Origin: Synchiropus splendidus
Lineage: Eukaryota; Chordata; Actinopteri; Syngnathiformes; Callionymidae
Assembly: GCF_027744825.2 (NCBI RefSeq)
Contig: NC_071345.1
Span: forward strand, 9,383,501 to 9,447,500
Length of the DNA stretch: 64,000 nucleotides
Direction: 5' to 3'
A program made the translations under genes and the position numbers. The notes below the pieces were generated by a model. That model did not search any database and had not been told where the DNA came from. It saw only the letters and a program-made list of their open reading frames with translations. Of the stretch, positions 1-11,599 are shown piece by piece. How positions within the stretch are numbered: the first letter of the stretch is position 1; each line of letters starts with the position of its first letter.

Positions 1-126
1 CCCGCGGGGGGTGCGGAGGGGGGTATCCATTCCCAAGGAGACGAAAAAAAAAAGGAGTTCTTTGATCTGCACCGCTCTCATCTGGTGAACAACATGATTG
101 TGTGTGAGAGGAGTGAATGACCGGTC

Positions 127-160
<34 letters not shown>

Positions 161-1339
161 GGAGTAAACACTCCCTCATGCATCTGCAGTTGAAGTGATT
201 GTTAGCGCTCATTATCATTCTGGTGTTATTGTTTGTTGTGTGAACGTGGTGCTCCGGAATCAAACATTAAACCGCAGCAGCAGCGGCGGCAGCAGCGGCA
301 TCACTGACCAGGCCTGCGATGAATGAGGATGCTGAGGAGCTCCACCCGCGATGACAAATCTGATGATGACCGTGCCTTTTAGAATAATGACACGGATGAT
401 GGCTGCTGTAGAGCCATCCTGGTGATAACTAGCACCATAAATACACACATTACAGCCACACTGGCGGCTAATGAGGACGAGCGCCACAATGGAAGCAGCG
501 TATTGATGCTGACAACTAATGTGAACGACTGTCTCAGACTCTTCTTCAGAGCCTTGTGTCGGGTGACGGTGGCATTGTCGCTGCGCGCAGCTCTGCTCCG
601 TGCAACATGTTGCTCCAGTATTAAATCATCTTTTCAAGGGTGACAACAGTGAGTGGTATTTATTGTGGTCCACGCGGGCGCCGCGCCCCCTTCCTCGGCC
701 CGGGCCATCCTTTATCAGCGCTTGTGATGGCGCTGCTGATTCTGAAGTGAGGGAGTTGTGGGTTTGAATCTCTGTGAGATAACCAGCGACACAGGTGGCT
801 ACACTCCGTAGTCAGTGACCTCAGACGTGCACAGCCAAATTCAGAGGGGGATGCCTGTCGTGAAAAGCATTGATGAGATTCTTATTATAAATTATTTATT
901 GGTGATGTTGGATACAAGAGACTTGGTTGAATTCTTCTGACCAGCTTTCACCTGGCTAATGCCTGTTATAGCAGCTCAGGCCTGCAGAAGCAGTGGGATC
1001 GATTCTCAGGAGAATACGTTTCCCTGTCAACTGTTTTTCTTATGGAATCGAAAAAACGGCACCACTACACCGTGTATGTGTGCACCCATAATGCATTGCA
1101 ACTGCTGGAAGTCACCAGTTCACTATTGATAAATGTCAGCTAAAAGAAAGATAACAGACAGAAAACACTGACCGTCAAGCTAGTGACGATGACGGCCACT
1201 GTTCCGATGGTGATGAAGACTATGATGAAGCCGAGGCGTATTACAAAGAAAATGAGGACAATAGTCAGTGGGAGGGACAATTATATCAATGACTTCACTA
1301 ATAACTTCATAATAATGAGTAGAGAGGGAATCCATATCA
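1..1339. other. non-coding sequence, no gene seen
   Basis: Unique-looking vertebrate sequence. It holds a GT microsatellite (129-156), a short GC-rich patch near 670-710, and an acidic/hydrophobic antisense pair of short open frames at about 1150-1290 that is discussed as a finding. No splice-bounded exon with a convincing protein was found on either strand. Confidence 0.5.
129..156. repeat. (GT)n microsatellite
   Basis: An uninterrupted TG dinucleotide run of 14 units. Such runs are typical of fish genomes and are usually length-polymorphic. Confidence 0.95.
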
Positions 1340-1640
1340 GGCTTCTCCTCTGACTGGACAACTCATCTGCTGCTGTCGTTTCCCATCCGATGTTTCCACA
1401 GCAAGTCCTTCACATAACCATCCTCTAATCGCACACGTGTCTTTCACCATGGACTTCATTGCCTGCCGTCCTCTTCTTCATCTCCATTATTCTTGGTGCC
1501 ACACTGTCTCTCCTTTCCACACGTCCAGACCTCCCTGACTCCAAACATGAAGTGCCCATCTGATGTCCTCATTTTTGATATTGGCCCATCTAGTCACCTT
1601 TAAATTCAGCATCTTCCCAGAGTCTTCTAAAGCATAGGGC
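1340..1640 (-). mobile_element. possible decayed LINE fragment (antisense)
   Basis: The plus strand reads as a C/T-rich series resembling the reverse complement of teleost non-LTR retrotransposon coding sequence, with phrases such as 'ctcatttttgatattggcc' and 'cagcatcttcccagag' near 1567-1620. No intact frame survives on the minus strand. The assignment rests on recalled resemblance of these phrases only, so it is weak. Confidence 0.35.
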
Positions 1641-1662
1641 CAGGGCCCATGGTTGGGCCGCG

Positions 1663-1677
1663 AGCGCCCCCTAGAGG
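1663..1677 (-). promoter_or_regulatory. CTCF-like motif
   Basis: The minus strand reads CTCTAGGGGGCGCT, which fits the core of the vertebrate CTCF consensus (CCNNNAGGGGGCGC). Motif match only; occupancy is not shown. Confidence 0.35.
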
Positions 1678-1679
1678 GT

Positions 1680-4600
1680 CGCTAGAAGTTTATTTGTTTT
1701 GCACCTCTGGGCTGTGAGATGCTCAGTTTTAATCCACTTGCCACATATGATGGCGTGTAGTGGGTCAGTGAACTGAATTGACTTGACAGCTGCACATTTA
1801 TGATAGTTACCAAATATGGAGAATTTATTGAAAAGAAAAAAATGATAAACAGGAAAAACTGTTCACCTGTTGGATTAGAACATTTTATTGCAGTACTTTC
1901 ATTTACACTTTACTTGTCTTCTTTAGAGTATATGTATGAAAAAGAAAATGTTTTATGATATTTAGACGTTGTTTTATTAGATTTATTTTATTCAGAATTG
2001 TATTCATGATGTACAATTTTCTCAGTTGGCGTTAAAGTTTTTTTTTTCCTTCTTTTTTTTCTTTAGTAAATTTGATGAACATGACATGAACTTGGTTCTG
2101 CTGCTGGTTGGACTTTTCCATGACATATATCTTTGCGCCGATCACATGGTTTCATGTCATTTCACAAGGTTTTGGTTTGTTTACATTTATGGTCATTGAA
2201 CACAAATGAAATCTGTAATTCTGAAATCAAAAATCAGTAACCACAGAAATGAATCTTTTTTTTCCTTCCTCATTTGTTCTGGAAAATGTGGCTCCCGAGA
2301 TCACAAAGATTAAGAATCAAGCATCAAGTCATGATCACCAATAGTGGACTCCAGCTGCTCCACCCTGCCTTCACTCTCCTCTTCACCGCCGTCCTTGACT
2401 GGTCTCACTCCCTGAGACACAGAACCTTCAATACTGATTCAAGAGACGGTCAATATTTGGACCAAAAGAGGTGCCACATCTTGTTTCAGAGCAAGGATCC
2501 TTCTGCCGGAGTCATTATGAAGGCGGCACACACATTAAACCTAAACGTCTTTAAGTGAAACCTCAAAACAACAAGTCCTAATCGAGGGACGGGTGTGTGT
2601 AGTTGGAACAAGTGTCAGCGCGAGTGCACTGAGAGCGAGAGAATCAAAGAGAATGGCACTCATCATGCCACCATCTGCTACATTAGCATAATTATGGAGG
2701 AACTCAAGGTTTCCGCACAAGTCAGCAGCACTCTGAGCAGCATGAAAGAGATTTTCATCCAGCTTTGGGAGAAGACTTCTGCTAACACACATGCTGCTCC
2801 GCTCTTAAAGTCACAGCGTCCTCTGGACTAAGTGTTTTCTTTAAAAGCCCACAGTAATTGTCACAAGGTTGCTGTTGGGAAAGAACTTCCAAATCATTTT
2901 CCAAGGACTCTGCTTTTGGTGTGCTCTCCGGGGGAATGTACAGTATTAGGCCGACAACACAGAAACACAAAAGCAGAAACATGACGGTCGCTTAGGAGAT
3001 TCAGTCGGTGTCACTGGTGTCGAGCAGCGTGGGAGCATGAAGGTGAAGCCATTCATGCTACTAAAGCGAGTGCATTCAGAGTGAATTTAGACGTCAAAGC
3101 TCGGGCCAAATGATCAATCCACCGCGTCCGCCGCTATTGTCCAGCACTGCCTCATCTGGCTTAGGCCGTCGCACAGACAGATGTTGGAGACCTTGTACTT
3201 GAGAACTGACAGGACCTGTTTTAGATTCTACACACCAATGTTCTTCACCATGAAATAGTGATGATGACTATCATGATGAGCACGAGGGAATCCCAAGCCA
3301 TAGGGCGACTCACTTTAAGTAAACTCTGTTTCAGAGTTTACTTGTTACTGTCAAACTAAATGGCAGAACTTTCATTATATCGTGGGATTTTGCCACCAAG
3401 TCTTCTTGTACTCGACGCCCTATAAATAGATGACATGAAAATCAGAGCACATTTTTCACTGTCCGGATTGGCTCAGTAAGGAACCATCCCCATGGATGGC
3501 GACTCGCGCTGGATTAGTTTTACCTATTTTAGTGACCAAAATTCCCTGAATTAAAATCTTACTGGGACGAGGATTACTTGGAAAAGGTTCAGATGAAGTG
3601 ACCATGGGTGGTAGTAACAGAGTGAGGATACACTAGTCGTAAATGTAAATGTGTATCTCCAGTCAAATCTTGTCCTCACAAACCACAGAAACCTGTGTTC
3701 TCCCAGATCCAAAGTTAGGGTTCCTCCCTGCTCCCTTTTCTGCCTATCTTACCAGTGACTCTTCTCTTTTCTCTCGCCATGTTTATTGTCTGGTGGCAGT
3801 ATGAGGACGTGCCACAGCACACACATGGAGTAACACAAAAATAATGACATGGGATTCGACCAGTCGATCCCCGATGGTGCTCAAGTTCCCGCCCTTTTCT
3901 CCGAAAGTGGAGACTCTGGAGTTCATTTTTTGAACCAAAAAAGTTACTCTATATTTTGTTGTCTGTATAAGGAGCCTAAGTCTCCGTCCCTTCCAGAATG
4001 AATGGAAGCCTCTGGGGAGAGCAAAGTTATTTTCTGGTCCACTTTGCTTCATGCCCTGATCACGCATAGGCTGGACCTCACGTTTGTTGTGTGGCATATT
4101 ACAAGCTCGATCAGCAAATAACTTATCTTTCTTAGGTCCCATGAGGCGGCAGGATTTAGGCTCCCCAATTGATTTCGTGTTTGTGAGACTTGTTCCCTGG
4201 CCCCTCCCGCACCCCCGTCTCTAGCGGCTCCTTCAACCTGCAGCATCAGACAGGTAAACATCCCCTACAGTAAAAGTTTAGGGACCTTTTTATGAGGATA
4301 TTTTTTGGATTGTCAAACTATTATTTGGTTGTTAAAACAAACACTACGTGACCTTGTTATTCATATTTTATTCATATTTTTAATGAGTTAAAAGCATGTG
4401 ATTTAACAGACTTGCACTGGACACAACCCAGCAAAGTTCCTTAGCCAGAGTGTGGACAACATATTTCTGCCACAACAGACTCATGAAATTGGATTATATT
4501 AGTGATTCAACTGCATGTTATGTTTTATAGAGTCAGATTTTGTCCTTGTTTTTTGCCGTGGTCACATGACTGAAAGTAAGAGTGAAGGGTGATCCGCCCC

Positions 4601-5600
4601 AACACTAATAACAAACTTGATAACAACAATAATAGCAGTTGGAAGGGGTGCCCTTTCCTGGCGTACGCAACAGGCTCCCGAATATCGCTGAGCATGTGCC
4701 TGGGTTCGACCATAAATATTGCCAGCCTTCCGTGGTTGAGTGACATTACGCCGTGTCCCTGGATAATACTACTCCAATCCGAATATTGCTTGAGAGCAGC
4801 AGGAGGGATTTAAAGGCGTCGCTTTCAACAACGCATCTGTGCTTTTCATGACTGCGTCCCGCGCGCCGGCCTCTCCAGCGCCGGTGCGGCTCAAACGACC
4901 CAGAAAAGCACTGAGATGTTTAATAGCTAACGCTACTGTCGATTACCACCTCCAACTCTGCGACAGCAAATTGTGTTTGGCAGCAGAAAACATAATTAAA
5001 GTGCCACTGACTAAGTGAATTTAATGCAGTTTTATAAATAGCGGCGGTTATTGAAGGTGAAAGTCTCTCAGCGTGTTAATTCCAGCACTGATGATCTAAT
5101 TATCTATGTAACCCAGTTAAAAAAACACAGATTATGGGGACCGCTAATTGTGACTCGTTATGTGAAAACGATCCTCTGGCTCATCAGGGCTGAGGAAAAA
5201 AAAAAAAAAGTGTCATTTGGGAGCCATTTTCCTTTTCGTTTTTGAAGGAGACCACGAGCAGAGGAGGTGACACACACCCAGCAGCTTGTAACCCGGGGAG
5301 AGTTCCACATGAGCCGCCTGCTCTGTTTGTTGCGGGAGCCGCTAATGCAGACGGGACTTTATGCAAAAGAGAGATAACCAGTTCTAACCCCTCTCACTCG
5401 CCCCTCCATCGCTCCCGCTCGCTCGCTGGTGGAGAGAGAGTGGCGGAAGCATGCGGCGCCATGGCAACCAGAAGCTGCTGCGTGTTGAATGGCGAGACGG
5501 TGAAAGAGAAGATTCATTGAGTTGTATAAAGGGTTCATCTGTGCAGAATTATTTCAAGTGTCACCGGTCCATTTACGCACGTCTGACACCGGAACTTCAC
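1680..5600. other. non-coding sequence, no gene seen
   Basis: Mixed sequence with T-rich and A-rich stretches (1830-2270, 4270-4400) and several open frames of 60-119 codons with no recognisable domain, no splice context and overlapping frames on the opposite strand. A GC-richer patch at 4850-4900 and around 5400-5480 has CpG dinucleotides and a possible ATG in a good context (ATGGCAACC at 5461), but no downstream coding support. Confidence 0.45.
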
Positions 5601-5639
5601 AAAGACACTCCTAATAACTCGCTGGCGCTATCGTGACTT

Positions 5640-5870
5640 CAGCGCCGAAGCTTTGTGCTGCAACCTCTCTCGGTGTGCGAGTGCACGCCCACTTAATTGC
5701 AGCTGTGTTTCCTGTAGATCTCTTTATGTTGGTTTGCACGTGTGTTGTTGTGCGGGTGTGTTGGGGAAGGTGTTTGCTGTGTATTTGAGTGCAACCTTTT
5801 TCACTCTGTGTGACTTGTGGACGAGCTTTTTGAATGTGTTTATGGCTCGGCGTGAACACCTGTTCTTCAC
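5640..5870. repeat. degenerate TG-rich low-complexity tract
   Basis: The sequence is dominated by TGT/TGTG words (for example around 5725-5800), so it stays open in some frames for up to about 98 codons. The predicted peptides are Cys/Val/Leu-rich purely from TGT and GTG repetition. Confidence 0.55.
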
Positions 5871-5984
5871 TCCCATGGCCTACTATATCGAATGTAGACT
5901 TTTGAGTCAAATACTGACGCCGAAGGCCGCCTTCAGCGCTGCGTGTTGACGCATGAGGTTTTCACCTGACGCACATCTTCTGCC

Positions 5985-6410
5985 TTCACATCCTGACACC
6001 GTGAGCATGCGACATGAAAAACAAAGATGGAGGTCGTAAGCCATGGGATGGTGCCCCATTCATTCTACGTGTAACATCTTGCCAATTGCTATTTAAATCC
6101 TGTCAAAAAGGCCATGCATTTTAGTGACAATGACTTCACTTCCATCACTAAGGAGGTGAGCCACCGACCGACAGGGTTATAGTGTAAATAACCCCTGACA
6201 TCCAGTATGATTCAGTGAAGAGAGCTTCCATAAGTCTCCTTGTCCCTCGCACTCAACCCCCTCCACGATGCTCCAGCACCTTGTGCCTCAGTGAGGGTGT
6301 TTTCGATCCATTGAAACACCAATGCGTCAACATGCAACACTAAAGGCTGCGTTTGGTCTCAGTATGGGACGCAAAAGTCCACTTCCCATCATCAGTATAT
6401 TACACCATGG
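5985..6410 (+). repeat. interspersed repeat, copy A of a family also at 21.9-22.2 kb
   Basis: Shares several ordered blocks with 21930-22225: 'ctgacaccgtgagc' versus 'ccgacaccgtgggc', 'ctgacatccagtatg' versus 'ctgacatccaatgtg', then 'cagtgaagagagcttc' versus 'cagtgaaaagagcttc', and a terminal 'gacgcaaaagtccacttccc' block. In the other copy this last block is present as an inverted arm, which suggests a palindromic MITE family. The exact ends were not resolved. Confidence 0.4.
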
Positions 6411-6789
6411 GAGTGAGGATGGGTTGGTTATTTGAATAAATACACAGAGCTTGTTGTGAATGTGTGCTTTTATACAGCTGAATCATAATCCTATGAAGGT
6501 TTTGGTTTGTTTACTTTGCTTCGGCAAAGTCATTTCCTTTTAACGTGGAGTGTAATGTCCAATATGGGTGTGTGTTTTTGGTTTAGGTTTTGAAGTCCAA
6601 AGTGGGATTCAAAGTTGTCATACAGTGTTGAACTTTTTGGACATTTTAATGTGTTGGAGAGTGAGAATAGAATAGCAGTCGGTGATGAGTGTGGATCAGT
6701 TCGACACCCCTGATCTGGAGCCTTCTGTTTACATTAATAGCCAGCTCAATGTGGCTTAGCTAACTTGTACCAGAAGGACAACAATTCAC

Positions 6790-7190
6790 TTGCTGCGGGT
6801 TTATTCAGGTGTAGGTGCATTTCTCGCTTTGAGACTGTGTTGTGTTACGGTGTGTTATTGTGGCTATGATTGTCTTTTCTTATTGTTGGTACATGTTTGG
6901 TACATGTTTGTGTTGAGTGCATGTTTTGCTGGTGTGTGTTGTGTATCGTTCTGGGTGAGCGCAGGTGTTTTTTGTGTGTCTGCCTGCCTCAGTGTGGTAG
7001 TGTTGGTTGGTAAGTGCTGCAAGTGTGGGTCAGAGTTGAGTGTTTGTCTCGGTAAGGATGTGTTTGTGTGGCTCTGTGTGTCATGCTGTGTCCGGTGTGA
7101 GCACTGGTGTGTGTTTTGATTGTGTCTCACAGTTGGTGTGTGTTTACCTGAGCGAGCGTAACTAAGAGTGTGTGTCCTAGTGTGTCTCAC
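6790..7190. repeat. degenerate TG-rich low-complexity tract
   Basis: Diverged GTGT repetition keeps frames of about 108 codons open on both strands. On the plus strand the peptide is Cys/Val/Leu-rich; on the minus strand it is Thr/His/Gln-rich (ACA/CAC words). This is a compositional artefact, not a gene. Confidence 0.6.
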
Positions 7191-7739
7191 AACCGCTCAA
7201 GTGTAAATTAGGAGAAAGTGAAACAAAGATTTCCTGATTTAAGAGCTCTTGTCCAGTTTGAAAAGAGAGACTCTGACAAGTTCGCAGATCACACACTCAC
7301 ACAGAGAGTCAGAATCCGTCTCCTCATCAGGAGCGGAGCGACACATAGACTGTCGCTCTCTCAGCGGGAAAACTTTCTTCAGAAACGACAATTAGTCAAG
7401 TGAGACAGTAATGAGAGTTCCTCTGCAGGCTGTCACTTCCACTTAGTCCTGACGCTGCCTCTCACCCATCTCTCACCCTCCTCCCCCCTCGCCATCGCTC
7501 GCACCCCCTCCACAATCTGCTCAGAGCTGAATGTATAATGTGACGCTCGATGGTAACTGCAGCCTGCTGTATACGTTAAAATAGTTTCCCTGGAAGCCTC
7601 TGGATATTTGAACTTCACAGACCCACCTGTCAGGTGAGCCAGGAAGTTTCCTCCTGGAACTGCCTTGTTAGAGCCGCAAAAAAAGAAAACAACACGATGA
7701 ATATTCTTACAAATCATACAGACAAAAAAAACATGTAAT

Positions 7740-8400
7740 TAAGTAAAAAGCAAATATTTGACCATGTGAAACCATAGATTAGTGACTTGTATAATTTCCA
7801 CTTCTAAACTTTTTTTGTTTTTCAAATATGAAAGAAAAAAACTTCTGAACAATTATTATAAATTAAATGTCACTTAAAGACTATAAAATAATGGTAAAAT
7901 AAAAAGACAAACAAGAATGTACTGCTCTCTTCAAAACAAAGAAAAACATACAATATATACTGTCAATTGAAATTTGAAAATTATCCGAGAGAATGTGTTA
8001 ATTCTAAAAAAGTGAGAAAAGTGTGAAAATTTTACATTAAGGTACATTTTATATGAATACAAAAAGCGTGATTAATTTGCGATTAAACAAGATGTTGAAA
8101 TGTTATTATATATTTTATTTTATTTCATTTATCAATTTTTTTGAAAGGATGATTATTAAAACAATACAGTTAAATAATTGTAATTTCGTAATTATTTATT
8201 TTATATTTGAAATATTTTTTTCAAATGAAAAAAAGCTATTATTTTGGAGCGACAGCACACTTTAAAATGAATAAATAAAAATATAAATAATAATATATAT
8301 TTTTTTATTATTTATTTTTAAACTATTGTAAATAAAGATAATAAATAAATAAAGAACCATGGAAGACACTTGGAATAGTGTTTAACTCAATAATATGTAG
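7740..8400. other. AT-rich block
   Basis: Strongly A+T-rich sequence with poly-A/poly-T runs and repeated AAATAAATAA words near 8270-8350. The 70-codon frame at 8053-8265 is Ile/Phe/Asn-rich, as expected from composition. No gene seen. Confidence 0.6.
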
Positions 8401-9270
8401 GCTGGAACACAAACTGAAAACCACAAGTCACAATGAATCACGAAACAAAAGAGAGAAGGTGTTTATATCCAGCCGCCGACCTATTGACCCGGAATTAAGA
8501 TTCAGTTAATGATTATCACTGGCTCATCAATGCAGCGCTGACGTATTGATAAACATTTACCTGTAATTACTGTTCAGCTGTTTGAACGATCCCGAATGGA
8601 AAACGTGTCATTACAGGTCAGAGGGACGGAGAACATTCCCTCACAGCGTCACAAAGCCAAGCGTGTAGAGGTGCGACAGTGTGCGGCAGGACAGCTGGCG
8701 TCTGGCTCGCTGGATAAGAGTTTCTCTGCGCTCTGAGCTTTTTCTCAGTGCAGCGATGAGATCTGCAGACGAAAGGGAGATTTTCATGGCTGCATCTGTC
8801 ACGTCCAAATTTGGGTTCAGAAATAGAAATCCTGGCCACACTTGCGAAAACTGACTCGCAGCTTTGGACCAGGAGTAGAGTCAGAGTTTTAAAGCGTCTG
8901 AAGGAGGATAGAGGAGATCAGCGTTAATGATCTGTGTGTGTGAGTGTGTGTGTGTGTAAATATGATTTCCATGTCTAACTTTCGTCATTTACTCTGACTT
9001 CTGCTTCACAAACTTTAATACTCCAGTCTGAGCATATCTTAGCATTGTCTCTTTTAAATAGCATAGAAATACAAGAATGATACATATAAAATATTTTAAA
9101 TTGTTTTATGTGAAAATAATTATGAATGAAACTGAAGTAAAAAGTGTTCATTTTCAACCAAATGTGTTGAATACGAATCCATTAAAATTAAAATATTATA
9201 CTAAATATGAAAAATACATTGATGATTTTGAATAAGTATGAGCACACTGAAATAGAAAATATTGTCACTG
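8400..9270. other. non-coding sequence, no gene seen
   Basis: Unique-looking sequence followed by a short TG run at 8936-8957 and AT-rich DNA. Frames of 60-73 codons occur on the minus strand near 8618-8841, but in two overlapping registers with no splice or domain support. Confidence 0.45.
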
Positions 9271-9276
9271 AATTAC

Positions 9277-9443
9277 AGAAGAGGATCAGGGCCACTGACT
9301 TTGATCTCAGAATTCTCACTTTAAAGTCAGAATTCTGAGATTAAAGTCAGAATTCTCACTTTAAAGGGAGAATCCGGGAAAAAAAGTCAGAATTCTGCCA
9401 ATTATTTTTTTTTTTTCTTCACTGGCCCTAATCCTCTTCCGTA
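9277..9443. mobile_element. TA-flanked MITE with internal tandem repeats
   Basis: A left arm (about 9275-9297, containing GAAGAGGATCAGGGCCACTG) is matched by an inverted right arm (about 9420-9443, CACTGGCCCTAATCCTCTTC). They are roughly 24 bp long with about three mismatches, and both are bordered by TA as in Tc1/mariner elements. Between them lie reiterated units built on AGTCAGAATTCT plus TTAAA in both orientations, then a poly-T run. It has no coding capacity and is about 165 bp long. Confidence 0.7.
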
Positions 9444-9445
9444 CT

Positions 9446-11210
9446 GAATACACAATTACATGAATTAAAATATAATTAATTATGAAAAGTATAGAAATAT
9501 AAATGACAAAAAAAAGAAACAGAAATCGCATTTAATTTTGCAAAGCTCAACACATTTCAATGCACAGTGAAACTGTCGAGGGGGTAAAATGGAAAACATT
9601 GAAGTGCAAAATTAAGTTAAAAAAAAAAAAAGCAAATGTAAATAATGTAAAAAAAAATCTGATGAATTTCATGTCTCAGAAAAGAATTTCTCTTCCGAAT
9701 ATCATGTCACTTCAGACCATAAAAACATATTGAATGTGTGCCGAAGACATTTTAATGATATTTAAATGTCAAGTTAGGATGAGCGCTGACTTTGGTGCGT
9801 AAAGGTCAAGGTGAGCATGTTCGCCTGAAATGAAAAGCATTACAGGGAGAGTGGAATAAAAAAAAACAACAGATTATCATCGTGTAAGCAGGGTGAAGCC
9901 CGAGTAGGTGGTGTTTGGATTTGTAATAATCGAGGCGTCACATCACAGTTTAAGGAACTCTCTGGACACAGGCGGAGCTCCGACACTTCTGCTGACCTTT
10001 AGCGCCTCCACTCCAGCACCACAATCTCCACAGATCATGTTTCCAAACTCACAGGTCCGTGCGGTCGCCCCAAAAGCAGCCACCCTGAAAAACGGGGATC
10101 AGCCTCTCAGCAGCTTCAATCCCGAGCTCAGCTGCCGCGCGTGGAAACAAAATGTCCCCGGCAGCTATCAGGCCGAGCAAAGCTGGCTCGACTAATGTGG
10201 CTTGTCAGAATGAAAATAACCCGCTATTGTTCTCACCTTCCCCGAAAAAAAAAAAGGTTCAGCTTTTGTCGGCTCCATCTCGCTGGAGTCGCGCTCTAAT
10301 GGCTCCTCCGGCTGTGGAGTGGGGTGGAGGGGCTTGGAATTTTGGGGAATCTCATTCATCGTGTTACGGTGAAAGACTCGCTTAATGAAGCGCTTTAATA
10401 AAGCATCAGCTTGCCACAAAGAATCATTAGCATCCTGCTCGCCCACCACTTGCTCCGACTGGAGACTCACAAGACATTCCTGGGTCAGACTGGTCTTTCT
10501 GCCAATTAGAAACTTGACCTCCCAGGATCTACTCCTTGTCTCTCATTGCCGACTGAGGTCCAACTCTAGGAGACATTGTCTTTCGGAAGGGCGTGACTTG
10601 ACAAACATGGAGGATGAGCCCGGCACAACGGTGTATCAGTACAATGGCAAACCATCCCCACCAGCAACATAGCTATTCCTCATCTTCCTTGTAAAATGTC
10701 AGAGATCTATAAATAACTGAGCTCACAAAGTGTCCCAAGATTAGTGCTGTAGTCAAGACCACGTCCTTGGTTTTAACAACCAGTCAACACTGCGACAGGA
10801 TCCTAATAAAAGGCATCAATTTCTCTCAGTTGAAAACATCAACAGCCTCAATCCCGCCTTCATTTCCTGGTCCTCCTCCCTCCGCTGCTGGTGCGATGGT
10901 GGATGCATCGCCTGACTCCTTGAATCCAACGTTCTCAGCTGCTTCCTTTTCATTTTACGCCCATTAGCATAGCAAAACAAATTGCACTAATGACATTGAC
11001 CCAGCTATGACCTCAGTCGTCCCGTCGGGGGCTGGGAGGTACTACATATTAAAGTATGGGGGGGATACAGGTGTTGGGAAAGATAATACAGGGAGAAATA
11101 ACTTGTGTGTGGTTATTTTACATGTATTTTAAATAGAATATTCAATGCAAATATACAAAGTAATACAATAAATTCGATTTAAAATCGAGCATTTACATTT
11201 TCCCCTGCTG
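9446..11210. other. non-coding sequence, no gene seen
   Basis: AT-rich up to about 9900, then more balanced, unique-looking sequence to 10970. Frames of 66-95 codons at 9908-10672 overlap on both strands and show no domain. No exon could be supported. Confidence 0.45.
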
Positions 11211-11214
11211 CCAA

Positions 11215-11440
11215 GGAATGGCAGGTGCCATACCCGAGTCCAGACCAAGACCAATGAGGAGGCCGACATCAAGTCTGAGACCTCAACACAGACGTATATT
11301 ACTCATGTAGACACACAGATTTATTTCTTACTGCAAAAGTTATTATTTTTTAAATGTATTCAGTTTGGTCTTGGTCTTAGTCTCGCCCCCACATTGGTCT
11401 TCACACAGTCTCAACTGCAACTATGTTCTAACTGAGCCTT
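11215..11440. repeat. 'tcttggtctcg' family interspersed repeat, copy 1
   Basis: Contains the phrases 'cgagtccagaccaagacc' (about 11235) and 'ggtcttggtcttagtctcg' (about 11367). These are reiterated sequences typical of a common teleost repeat whose copies read 'gactcggtcttggtctcg'. A second copy occurs at 42285-42700. The boundaries are approximate. Confidence 0.5.
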
Positions 11441-11599
11441 ATAACTTTGAGACTTGGTGGTTCCCTTCGACAGTTGGGACTTCCTGGTTTACCAAGGTCC
11501 CCATCAAGTGTTTAAGGTTTCGCTGTGTGTTTGAGTATAACCTAGTGTGGTATTTCTTAGGTGGAAGGGTTTTGTGCCGGTGTTGATTTTACACAAAGC

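Noticed and set aside
3783..4142. 119-codon basic frame on the minus strand
   Set aside because: No domain, no promoter or splice signals, and part of the region is open in another minus-strand register.
5242..5520. Promoter with first coding exon around ATGGCAACC at 5461
   Set aside because: A GC-rich patch and good start context are present, but the frame stops quickly and no donor or downstream exon supports it.
6790..7190. 109-codon Cys/Val-rich and 108-codon Thr/His-rich frames
   Set aside because: Diverged GTGT repetition removes stop codons on both strands; no domain.
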